A DNA stretch of 52,878 bases from assembly GCA_005881575.1 (NCBI GenBank), contig VBCA01000054.1, forward strand, positions 1 through 52,878. Direction: 5' to 3'. Shown piece after piece: positions 45,700 to 52,878 of this stretch. The translations under genes were made by a program, and so were the position numbers. Origin of the DNA: Betaproteobacteria bacterium (lineage in GTDB: Bacteria; Pseudomonadota; Gammaproteobacteria; Burkholderiales; SG8-39). How positions within the stretch are numbered: position 1 is the stretch's first letter; every line of letters begins with the position of its first letter. Under the pieces are notes generated by a model. It was not told where the DNA came from and searched no databases. It worked only from the letters and a program-made list of their open reading frames with translations.

Positions 45700-46767
45700 C
45701 TACAGAACGGCGGCAGGGTAGCTGCCGAAGACCTTCACGAACGGCGCCTTGTCGCGCAGCTCGGCGACCGCCTTTGCGAGCTTTTCGTCTTGTTGGTGGC
45801 CTTCGAGGTCGATGTAGAAGTAGTACTCCCACTGCCCGGTGCGCGCGGGCCGGGATTCCAGGCGGCTCATGTTGACGCCGTGCGTCGAGAAGGACGCGAT
45901 CAGCTCGTGCAGGGAGCCGGGCCGGTTGTGCGTGGTCATGACGAGCGAGGTGCGGTCCTTGCCCGAGGGCCCGGCGTCGTGGGATCCGAGCACGAGGAAG
46001 CGCGTGCGGTTCCTGGGATCGTCCTCGATGGCGCGCGCCAAGACCTTGAGCTTGTAGCGCTCGGCGGCGATCTCGGGGCCTATCGCGGCCGCGCTCTTCT
46101 CCTTCGCCGCCATGCGCGCCGCTTCCGCGTTGCTCGCCTGCGGCACGCGCTGGGCGCCCGGAAGATGCTGCGCGAGCCAGCCGTGGCACTGCGCGAGGGA
46201 CTGCGGGTGCGAATACACCTTGCGTATCCCCTTCATCGAAGCGCCCTTCGCCAGCAGGTTCTGCTGCACGCGCAGCACCACCTCGGCGCAGATCTTCAAG
46301 GGCGTCGCGAGCAGCAGGTCTAGCGTGCGGCCGATGGCGCCGTCGGTGGAGTTCTCCACCGGCACGACCGCGTAATGCGCGGCGCCGGTTTCGGCGGCGC
46401 GGAACACTTCGTCGATCGAGCCGCAGGGCTGCGCGGCGACCGCCGCGCCGAACTGCTTGGCGAGCGCCATCTCGCTGAAGGTTCCCTGGGGCCCCAGGTA
46501 GGCGACGGAAAGCGGTTCCTCGAGTGAGCGGCACGCCGAGATGATCTCGGTGAAAAGCCGAACGAGCGCTTCGTTCGCGAGCGGCCCGCGGTTGGCTCCG
46601 GCGATGCGCCGCAGCACCTCGGCCTCGCGCTCGGGGCGGTAGGCGCCGCCGTTCGCCTTCAGCTTTCCGATGGCGGCGGCGCGCGCGGCGCGCGCGTTGA
46701 GGAGCGCGGCGATTTTCTCGTCGAGCGCGTCGATCTCGGCGCGGTGCTTGGCGATGTCGTCGGCCAT
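45700..46767 (-). CDS. pheA: Bifunctional chorismate mutase/prephenate dehydratase
   Basis: The 355-residue P-protein has an AroQ chorismate mutase helix bundle (residues 1-85: RAEIDALDEKIAALLNARAA), a prephenate dehydratase domain (VAYLGPQGTFSEMALAK, VPVENSTDGAIGRTLDLLL, and the catalytic TRF in RNRTRFLVLG) and an ACT domain with the Phe-binding motifs GSLHELIASF and LESRP. Feedback inhibition by phenylalanine is expected. It is 5 bp behind serA. Confidence 0.96.
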   Translation of the reverse strand: MADDIAKHRAEIDALDEKIAALLNARAARAAAIGKLKANGGAYRPEREAEVLRRIAGANRGPLANEALVRLFTEIISACRSLEEPLSVAYLGPQGTFSEMALAKQFGAAVAAQPCGSIDEVFRAAETGAAHYAVVPVENSTDGAIGRTLDLLLATPLKICAEVVLRVQQNLLAKGASMKGIRKVYSHPQSLAQCHGWLAQHLPGAQRVPQASNAEAARMAAKEKSAAAIGPEIAAERYKLKVLARAIEDDPRNRTRFLVLGSHDAGPSGKDRTSLVMTTHNRPGSLHELIASFSTHGVNMSRLESRPARTGQWEYYFYIDLEGHQQDEKLAKAVAELRDKAPFVKVFGSYPAAVL

Positions 46768-46772
46768 GCGCT

Positions 46773-47957
46773 TTAGGATGTAGGCAGATAGCGCACGGCG
46801 AGCACGCCCTTGATGCGCGCGACGCCTTCGACGAGCCCCTTGTTCACCGGGCTGTCGACGTCGACCAGCGTGTAGGCCATCTCGCCCTTGGAGCGGTTCA
46901 CCATGTTGTGGATGTTCAAGCCAGCTCCGGCCATGGCGCTCGAGATCTGGCCCACCATGTTGGGGACGTTGGCGTTGGCGATGGCGATGCGGTACGGCGA
47001 CTCGCGCCCCATGACGACGTCGGGGAAGTTGACTGCGTTCTGGATGTTGCCGTTCTCGAGGTAGTCGCGCACCTCGTCGACGACCATGACGGCGCTGTTG
47101 TCCTCGGCCTCGCGCGTCGAGGCGCCGAGGTGCGGCAGCGCGATCACGGCGGGATTCTCGCACAAGGGCTGCGCCGGGAAGTCGGTCACGTAGTATTTGA
47201 GCTTCTTGGAAGCGAGCGCCGCCGCGACCGCCTTGGCGTCGACGATCTCTTCGCGCGAGAAGTTGAGCAGGATGGCCCCGGAATGCATGAGCTCCAGGTT
47301 CTTGGCGCTGATCAGATGCCGCGTCACCGGAAGGAGCGGCACGTGCAGCGTGACGAACTGGCTGCCTTTCAGGATCTCCTCGATCGAATGCGCCTTCTTC
47401 ACTTGCGAGGGCAGGCTCCAAGCGGCGTCGACCGTGATCTCGGGGTCGTAGCCGAGCACGTTCATCCCGAGCTTGATCGCGGCGTCGGCGACCAGGCTCC
47501 CGATCTTGCCGAGGCCGATCACCCCCAGCGTCTGTCGCGGCAGCTCGATTCCGGCGAACTGCTTTTTCTCCGCCTCGACGCGCTTCGCGAGCGTCTCGTC
47601 GTCGCAGTTGAGCGAGTGCACGAACCGCACCGCGGGAACGAGATTGCGCGCGGCCATCAACATCCCGGCGAGCACCAGCTCCTTCACCGCGTTCGCATTC
47701 GCGCCGGGCGCGTTGAAAACGGGCACGCCCCGCCCGCTCATGTCCTTCACGGGAATGTTGTTCGTGCCGGCGCCCGCGCGGCCGATCGCGCGCACGGTGT
47801 CGGGAATCTTCATCGCGTTCATCTCGTGCGAGCGCACCAGGATCGCGTCGGGATGAGCCGCGTCCTTGACGATGCGGTAAGCCTCGGCGGGAAAGCGCTT
47901 CAGACCTACTTGCGAGATCGAGTTGAGCACCAGGATTTCGAATTTTTTTGCCGACAT
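46773..47957 (-). CDS. serA: D-3-phosphoglycerate dehydrogenase
   Basis: The 394-residue enzyme starts the serine pathway. It has GRAGAGTNNIPVKDMSGRGV, the NAD site LGVIGLGKIGSLVADAAIKL, the catalytic His in LPHLGASTREAEDNSAVMVV, and a C-terminal ACT-like tail (NMVGQISSAMAGAGLNIHNM). It is close to the short E. coli type, without the long extra domain of mycobacterial SerA. It begins the serA-pheA-hisC-tyrA run. Confidence 0.94.
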   Translation of the reverse strand: MSAKKFEILVLNSISQVGLKRFPAEAYRIVKDAAHPDAILVRSHEMNAMKIPDTVRAIGRAGAGTNNIPVKDMSGRGVPVFNAPGANANAVKELVLAGMLMAARNLVPAVRFVHSLNCDDETLAKRVEAEKKQFAGIELPRQTLGVIGLGKIGSLVADAAIKLGMNVLGYDPEITVDAAWSLPSQVKKAHSIEEILKGSQFVTLHVPLLPVTRHLISAKNLELMHSGAILLNFSREEIVDAKAVAAALASKKLKYYVTDFPAQPLCENPAVIALPHLGASTREAEDNSAVMVVDEVRDYLENGNIQNAVNFPDVVMGRESPYRIAIANANVPNMVGQISSAMAGAGLNIHNMVNRSKGEMAYTLVDVDSPVNKGLVEGVARIKGVLAVRYLPTS

Positions 47958-48083
47958 TGCGAAATCATAAACTACCGAAGCCTGTCGCGCGATTTGTGGT
48001 TGCGCTGCGCGTCCCGCTTGACCCGGTGCGCCCCGCGACCGCATGATTTGCCGTAACGCCCACTAGAGCTGCGGGAGGGAACC

Positions 48084-49040
48084 ATGCGACCGATCATGAC
48101 AGCGATGACCATCGTGATTTCACTCGGGCTGGGCGGCACGACGCTTCACGCCCAAACGTGGCAGATGCCGCCGGACAGCCAGCGTTGTCCGTCCAAATGG
48201 GGTGCGGGAGATCAGCGCGGCTCGGGCAACATGATGAAGCCCGAAACGGTCCTGCGCGCGGCAAAGCTGATCAGGACGGGCGAGGTGTTCGAGCTCGGCG
48301 CCGTGCTGTCCCCCGATCCCAGGGAGGCCTTCATCAACGCCGGCCGCGTGTTCAACATCTACACCAAGCCTTCCCCGCCGATACCGAATGCCCGCCAGGT
48401 CAACGAGGAGCTCGTCGTCACCGAGCTCGGCCAGATCGGCACGCAATTCGACGCCTTCGCGCACCAGATGTGGGGCGACAGCTTCTACAACTGCTTCAAG
48501 CTCGGCGACATCGGCACGCGCACGGGGTTCAAGAAGCTCGGCGTCGAGCATGTCGGAGGCCTGGTGACGCGCGGCGTCCTGATCGACGTTGCCGGGTCGA
48601 AGGGCGTCGACATGCTTCCGACTTCCTACAACATCACGCCGGAAGATCTTCAGCAGGCGCTGGCGAAAGCCAGGCAGAGGCTGCAACCCGGCGACGCGGT
48701 TCTCATCCGCACCGGCTGGTCGAAGCTCATGGGCAAGGAGAACGAGCGTTACGGGACGCTCAACCCCGGAATCGGCATCGCGGCCGGCCAGTGGCTGCTC
48801 GCGCAGGAGCCGATGATGATCGCGGCCGACAATTGCTGCGTCGAGGTACGGCCGTCGGAGCGGCCGCACAGCCTGCCGATCCACGCCATGATGCTGATCC
48901 AGCACGGCGTCTATCTCCTGGAGAATCTGGAGCTCGAGGCGCTCGCGGCGGCGCGTGCCTATGAATTCGCCTTCATCGTCCAGCCTCTGAAGATCAAGGG
49001 CGCCACCGGCTCCGCAATCGCGCCGATCGCCGTTCGCTGA
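48084..49040 (+). CDS. Secreted cyclase-family protein (kynurenine formamidase-like)
   Basis: The 318-residue product has a signal peptide (MTAMTIVISLGLGGTTLHAQ) and the PF04199 fold: CPSKWGAGDQRGSGNMMKPE, LGQIGTQFDAFAHQMWGDSF, GVEHVGGLVTRGVLIDVAGS and LQPGDAVLIRTGWSKLMGKE. The usual metal motif HxGTHxDxxxH reads G-Q-I-G-T-Q-F-D-x3-H here, so two histidines are replaced while the Asp and last His remain. GGGAGG precedes the ATG. Family members hydrolyse amides or lactone-like substrates; this one is periplasmic and its substrate is unknown. Confidence 0.87.
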   Translation: MRPIMTAMTIVISLGLGGTTLHAQTWQMPPDSQRCPSKWGAGDQRGSGNMMKPETVLRAAKLIRTGEVFELGAVLSPDPREAFINAGRVFNIYTKPSPPIPNARQVNEELVVTELGQIGTQFDAFAHQMWGDSFYNCFKLGDIGTRTGFKKLGVEHVGGLVTRGVLIDVAGSKGVDMLPTSYNITPEDLQQALAKARQRLQPGDAVLIRTGWSKLMGKENERYGTLNPGIGIAAGQWLLAQEPMMIAADNCCVEVRPSERPHSLPIHAMMLIQHGVYLLENLELEALAAARAYEFAFIVQPLKIKGATGSAIAPIAVR

Positions 49041-49267
49041 CCGGGGGACTCGGCGCCCCTGGAGCGGCCCTCCGTCAGGTCCGGTCAGCCTCGAAACAAG
49101 CCCCGCTCCTGGCATCGGTCTTGCTCATAGACCGGTGACCTCGCCTGATTTGCGTACCTGACGAGCAGTGGCAGTTATTCGTCGCAGCTGACGCTTCCGC
49201 AACACGGACGACGGTGAGAATCGGGTGATGGATTGAGTAACCGTGGCAATACTAGGAGGACTGAATC

Positions 49268-49489
49268 ATGCGTGCTCTGACAACTGTCTTATCCTGTGCA
49301 GCGTTCCTGACCGTTTCCGCTTTCGCGGCCGATACGCAAGTGAAGCAATCGGCGCAAACCACGGCGAAAATCGTCGTGGCGTCCGCCACCGCGCAGCGGG
49401 TGCAGAACGCGCCCGACGCCGCCAAAACAAAAACCGAGACTCCCGTGCGCGTGTGGAGCCTGGAGATGGCCTGCTGCGAGGCGCAGTAG
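49268..49489 (+). CDS. Small secreted peptide with C-terminal Cys-Cys
   Basis: The 73-residue product has a clear signal peptide (MRALTTVLSCAAFLTVSAFA) and a mature 52-residue chain rich in Ala, Thr and Lys, ending in VWSLEMACCEAQ. AGGAGGA lies just before the ATG, a strong reason to believe it is expressed. It stops 34 bp before the substrate-binding protein gene. I recognise no family. Confidence 0.7.
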   Translation: MRALTTVLSCAAFLTVSAFAADTQVKQSAQTTAKIVVASATAQRVQNAPDAAKTKTETPVRVWSLEMACCEAQ

Positions 49490-49523
49490 GAAATCTAAAG
49501 TGCCGCGGTTGCGGCATTCCGCC

Positions 49524-50657
49524 ATGAAAACCGGACTCCTGATTGCCTCCCTGCTCGCCTGCGCGGTTCCGCTGAGGACCATGGCGCAGGTCCCCGGGGT
49601 GACCGCGAAATCGATTCTGCTCGGCCAGGCGGCGGCCTTTTCCGGACCCGCGGCCCAGCTCGGCATCCAGATGAACATCGGGACCAAGGCCTATTTCGAC
49701 TACGTCAATAGCCAGGGCGGCGTACACGGCAGGAAGATCGCGCTCAAGACTCGCGACGACAAGTACGAAGCGAATCTTTGCGTCGAAGCCACCAAGAAGC
49801 TGATCGGGGAAGACAAAGTCTTCGCCCTGGTCTCGTATGTCGGCACACCGACCACTGGAGCGGCGATGCCGACCATTACCGAGGCCAAGGTGCCGCTGGT
49901 CGGGCCCTTTACCGGCGCGGAGTTGCTGCGCACGCCGGTCAATCGTTACGTCTTTAACGTGCGCGCGAGCTACTACGACGAGACCGAGAAAATCGTCGAG
50001 CAGCTCGTATCGACCGGCAACAAGAAAATCGCGGTGTTCTACCAGGACGACGCCTACGGGCAGGCGGGCCTGAAGGGTGTGGACATCGCCGTCGCCAAGC
50101 GCGATCTGAAGATTGCCGCTCTCGGCAAGGTGGAGCGCAATACGGTCAAGGTCGCAGAAGCCGTCAAAATCATTGATGCAGCCCAACCCGACGGCGTGAT
50201 AATGATCTCTGCCTACACCTCGATCGCCGAGTTCGTGCGACAAATGAAAAAAGCCGGGAGCACGACCCAGTTTCACAATGTTTCTTTTGTCGGCAGCACG
50301 GCGCTCGCCAGCGCACTGAAGGACGACGGCTACGGTGTCGCGATTTCGCAGGTCGTGCCCTTCCCCTGGAGCCCGGGCGTTCAGATCGTCAAGGAGTACG
50401 AGCAAGTACTGACCAAAGCCGGGATTACCGACTTCAATTTCTCCAGTCTGGAGGGGTTCATCGTCGCCAAGGTAATGGTCGAGGGACTGAAGCGCGCCGG
50501 CAAGGACCTGACCCGCGAGAAACTGGTCGCGGCGCTCGAAAACATGAACAACGTCGATCTCGGAGACTTTGTCGTCGGCTTTTCACCGACCAACCATAGC
50601 GGCTCCAAGTACGTTGATCTGACGATGATCGGCCGCGGAGGCAAGTTCATCAAATAG
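49524..50657 (+). CDS. Branched-chain-type ABC transporter substrate-binding protein (orphan)
   Basis: The 377-residue periplasmic protein begins MKTGLLIASLLACAVPLRTM. The mature part has KSILLGQAAAFSGPAAQLGI, YFDYVNSQGGVHGRKIALKT, SYVGTPTTGAAMPTITEAKV and AVFYQDDAYGQAGLKGVDIA, all of the Peripla_BP_6/LivK family. No permease or ATPase adjoins it, so it either uses a distant transporter or senses a ligand for signalling. Its ligand cannot be told from sequence. The ATG at 49524 starts the signal peptide. Confidence 0.88.
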   Translation: MKTGLLIASLLACAVPLRTMAQVPGVTAKSILLGQAAAFSGPAAQLGIQMNIGTKAYFDYVNSQGGVHGRKIALKTRDDKYEANLCVEATKKLIGEDKVFALVSYVGTPTTGAAMPTITEAKVPLVGPFTGAELLRTPVNRYVFNVRASYYDETEKIVEQLVSTGNKKIAVFYQDDAYGQAGLKGVDIAVAKRDLKIAALGKVERNTVKVAEAVKIIDAAQPDGVIMISAYTSIAEFVRQMKKAGSTTQFHNVSFVGSTALASALKDDGYGVAISQVVPFPWSPGVQIVKEYEQVLTKAGITDFNFSSLEGFIVAKVMVEGLKRAGKDLTREKLVAALENMNNVDLGDFVVGFSPTNHSGSKYVDLTMIGRGGKFIK

Positions 50658-50727
50658 CCGAAGCCGGCTGGAGTCACCTCGGCTGAAATCCGCGGCTGCG
50701 ACTAGCCACGCTTCGCTTCGAACTCCC

Positions 50728-51714
50728 TCATTCGGGCTGGATCTTCACGGCCTCGAGGACTTTACGCCACTTGGGTATCTCGCGCCGGATCAGGTCGGCG
50801 AATTCCTCGGGCGTGCTCGGCGTGACGTCGACGGTGTTGAAGCGCTCGCGCAGCTCCGCCTGGGCCAGCACCTTGCCGATATCGCCGGAGAGCCGGGCGA
50901 CGATCGCCGCGGGCGTCCTGGCGGGGGCGAGTATGCCGAACCAGAGGGTCGATTCGTACCCGGGGAGCCCCGCTTCCCGCACGGTGGGCAACTCGGGGGC
51001 GACCGCGGTGCGGCGCGCGCTCGTGACCGCGAGCACGCGCACCTTTCCGGCGCGCGCTTCCGAGAGCCCGGCGGATCCGAACATCAGGTCCACGTGCCCG
51101 GCCATGACGTCCATCATCGCGGGTCCGGCGCTCTTGTACGGGACATGCTGGATGTCAACGCCCGACAGCGACTTGAACAATTCGCCCGCCAGATGGGCCG
51201 TGGTGCCGTTGCCGCCCGAGGCGAAGCTGAGCTTGCCCGGGCGGGATTTCGCGAGCGCGATCAGCTCGGCGACCGAGCTCGCGGGCAGCGCAGGACGCAC
51301 GACGAGATAGAGCGGCGTGGTGAAGCACAGCGCGACCGGAGCGAAGTCCGCGACCGGGTCGTAGGGAAGGTCCTTGTACGCACTCACGCTGATAAAGCTG
51401 CTCACGCTGGTGAAGACCAGCGTGTAGCCGTCGGGCGGCGACTTCGCCACGGCCTGCATCGCGATGACCGTCGTCGCGCCCGGCCGGTTCTCGACGACCA
51501 CCGGTTGTCCGAGCAGCGGCGCGAGGCCGGCCGCGACCGCACGCGGCAGCAGGTCGCCGGGCCCGCCCGGCGCGAAGGGAGAAACGATCTTCACTACCTT
51601 CGATGGGTAGCCTTGAGCATAGGCGAGCGTCACGGCCGCGATTGCGGCGGCGATCATGACGACGGCACGCTTGACGAACACTTTTGTCCTAGTCCTAGCA
51701 GACCATCCAGTCAT
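50728..51714 (-). CDS. Tripartite tricarboxylate transporter (Bug-family) substrate-binding protein
   Basis: The 328-residue protein has a signal (VVMIAAAIAAVTLAYAQG) and the Bug markers YPSKVVKIVSPFAPGGPGDL, VVVENRPGATTVIAMQAVAK, SPPDGYTLVFTSVSSF and HVPYKSAGPAMMDVMAGHVD. Family members bind carboxylates, nicotinate-like acids or amino acids. Start choice is uncertain: ATG at 51714 or GTG at 51681, which gives a cleaner signal peptide. No TctA/TctB genes adjoin it. Bug proteins are greatly expanded in Burkholderiales. Confidence 0.9.
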   Translation of the reverse strand: MTGWSARTRTKVFVKRAVVMIAAAIAAVTLAYAQGYPSKVVKIVSPFAPGGPGDLLPRAVAAGLAPLLGQPVVVENRPGATTVIAMQAVAKSPPDGYTLVFTSVSSFISVSAYKDLPYDPVADFAPVALCFTTPLYLVVRPALPASSVAELIALAKSRPGKLSFASGGNGTTAHLAGELFKSLSGVDIQHVPYKSAGPAMMDVMAGHVDLMFGSAGLSEARAGKVRVLAVTSARRTAVAPELPTVREAGLPGYESTLWFGILAPARTPAAIVARLSGDIGKVLAQAELRERFNTVDVTPSTPEEFADLIRREIPKWRKVLEAVKIQPE

Positions 51715-51792
51715 CGACGAAACAAAACATGAACCGGTTAGAAGGACGCTAGAAGGGGAGCTAACAACGTCCTGACAAGGAGGACAAGTGTC

Positions 51793-52713
51793 ATGAAAAC
51801 CTTTCACGCTCCCTTCCGCGGAACCGGTTCACGGTGGTCGATAGCTGGAGCCGTACGCGGCGCCGCGTGTGCAATTTTCCTCGCCGTCTGTTCTCCATTC
51901 GCGGCTCAGGCGCAAGTCCCGATGCTCTTGTTCAAGTCGGGCTTTGAGCCCAATACGACCGCTCTCGGCGCCCCACGTGACTGTTGGGGACCGCAATTTG
52001 GCGGCTGCTGGCAGGACATCACAGGTACCGACGGCACCCCCACCGGTAATTGGGGGAATGTTGTGTGGGGAGCTCCAGGACACAACGGAACCCCGACCAA
52101 GGTCCTCTACAGCCAGGTCACCCAAAGCGGGTGCTGCGGAATGGATCCCCAAAGCGGGGCGACGCAAAACGCGTTCCAAATCGACCCCTCTGCTGAAGGG
52201 GGCGATCTTTACATCAGGTACTGGCTCAAGTACCAGCCGGATCTGGACAGACAACTTGCCTCCCCGAGCTGGCGCTATCTATTCTCGTGGAAAACCGGGA
52301 CTCCTGGAAACGACGATGGGGACTATCGTACCGTCGTCCAGGTGGTGAGCTGGTGCGTCGGCGCCAACCCTTGTTGGGAGATCATTGGGGATAATGCGGC
52401 GAGGAACGATCCATGTTTTCCAGGCTGCCGTGTGGTGTACTGGGACGAATACAACACGACTGTTCCAGTGCCAGTGGGCCAGTGGTTTAAGTTCGAAGTT
52501 TTCTGGCATCGCAGCACCGGGTCCGACGGACGCGTTTGGATGGCCGTCAACGGCCAACAGATCGTCAATCACCTGGGGCCGAACAGGATCGCCAAGGATA
52601 TCAATCGAATTTTCCTATCCGATGTCTACAGCGGAACCGCCTATCCCTTGTACCAGTGGATGGATGATCTGGAAATCTGGAACGGCTTCCCGTCTGACGC
52701 ATCCCCGCACTAG
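51793..52713 (+). CDS. Secreted protein, probable jelly-roll (polysaccharide-lyase-like) fold
   Basis: The 306-residue product has a signal peptide (RGAACAIFLAVCSPFAAQAQ). The mature chain begins VPMLLFKSGFEPNT and has DLYIRYWLKYQPDL, RYLFSWKTGTPGNDDGDYR, VGQWFKFEVFWHRSTGSDGR, VWMAVNGQQIVNH and YQWMDDLEIW. This pattern of strands with a final D-D-L/V-E-I/V-W is seen in concanavalin-like glucanase and heparin-lyase-I-like families; I infer the fold, not an activity. AAGGAGGA is near the ATG. Cysteines are unusually many (about eight), consistent with disulfides in an exported protein. No partner genes nearby. Confidence 0.65.
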   Translation: MKTFHAPFRGTGSRWSIAGAVRGAACAIFLAVCSPFAAQAQVPMLLFKSGFEPNTTALGAPRDCWGPQFGGCWQDITGTDGTPTGNWGNVVWGAPGHNGTPTKVLYSQVTQSGCCGMDPQSGATQNAFQIDPSAEGGDLYIRYWLKYQPDLDRQLASPSWRYLFSWKTGTPGNDDGDYRTVVQVVSWCVGANPCWEIIGDNAARNDPCFPGCRVVYWDEYNTTVPVPVGQWFKFEVFWHRSTGSDGRVWMAVNGQQIVNHLGPNRIAKDINRIFLSDVYSGTAYPLYQWMDDLEIWNGFPSDASPH

Positions 52714-52745
52714 CCCCCTTGAGTGTGGAAGCTTCTTGAGCGCAT

Positions 52746-52768
52746 GCCTGCCGCGCGGCGCGGCAGGC
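52746..52768 (+). terminator. GC-rich hairpin after the secreted protein gene
   Basis: GCCTGCCGC and GCGGCAGGC form a 9-bp stem 33 bp past the stop at 52713. There is no T-tract, so it may be a weak or rho-dependent terminator. Beyond it to the right edge I see no gene. Confidence 0.4.
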
Positions 52769-52878
52769 TCTTGCGCTGACGCCGCTGCGACTAACATTTT
52801 GCGCGCCGGGTTCGAGACTAGGTCCACCAGTATCTCGTCAACGAAATAATGACCGCCACGGTGGCGCAGAGCGCGGCG

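Noticed and set aside
52714..52849. Continuation of coding sequence past the last gene
   Set aside because: A frame remains open to 52849 but it is the shadow of the secreted protein gene followed by a hairpin; no start, domain or ribosome site supports it.

Overview
The window looks like a chromosome segment of a Betaproteobacterium, probably of the Burkholderiales or a relative. The DNA is GC-rich. The right half carries a gene order I know from that class (serA-pheA-hisC-tyrA-aroA-cmk-rpsA-ihfB-lapA-lapB, then ugd and the heptose genes). It also has a gram-negative Porin_4-type porin, Bug-type and TAXI-type solute-binding proteins, a liv-type ABC operon and a PimC/PimD-like acyl-CoA dehydrogenase pair. 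This placement is inference from gene content, not a database match.

Layout. 1-3410 (minus): the 5' part of a very large exported repeat protein with 14 FG-GAP repeats of 49 residues followed by Ig-like repeats; it runs off the left edge. Its upstream region has three perfect 24-bp direct repeats. 3660-7710: a toxin-antitoxin graveyard (PIN remnant, HigA head, HigB-like tail) around an intact DUF1800-DUF1501 secreted pair. 7742-9779: tRNA-Arg, then a zinc-ribbon membrane protein and a TAXI binding protein that share an unusual 11-residue Cys-to-Cys motif. 9814-11800: a lipoprotein and a porin. 11862-16827 (plus): a fatty-acid activation and oxidation operon (two acyl-CoA dehydrogenases, the second broken by a deletion; a quinone-oxidoreductase-like reductase; an acyl-CoA ligase). 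16852-21439 (minus): livGFHMK.

21437-23896 is a rearranged stretch around tRNA-Ser(GCU). It has a truncated DUF4124 gene at the livG start, a vestigial copy of the lysC 3' end, and a c-di-GMP-I riboswitch before a predicted outer-membrane protein, all next to intact lysC. 24048-25648: a small HTH regulator, a lipoprotein with an HEAVH metalloprotease-like motif, and an HNH protein that looks phage-derived. 25793-30487 (minus): two molybdoenzyme systems, SoxC-like with a cytochrome c, and an isoquinoline-1-oxidoreductase-like pair. 30599-31612: tRNA-Ser(UGA) and a Bax-inhibitor-1 homologue.

31611-47957 (minus) is core metabolism: rlmD, a PolB-type exonuclease, cysM, LPS heptose and UDP-glucuronate genes, LPS-assembly regulators lapAB, ihfB, rpsA, cmk and the aromatic amino-acid cluster. 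48084-52713 is accessory secretion and transport: a cyclase-family protein, a tiny secreted peptide, a branched-chain-type binding protein, a Bug protein and a secreted protein of probable jelly-roll fold. All calls come from reading the sequence; none was checked by a search.
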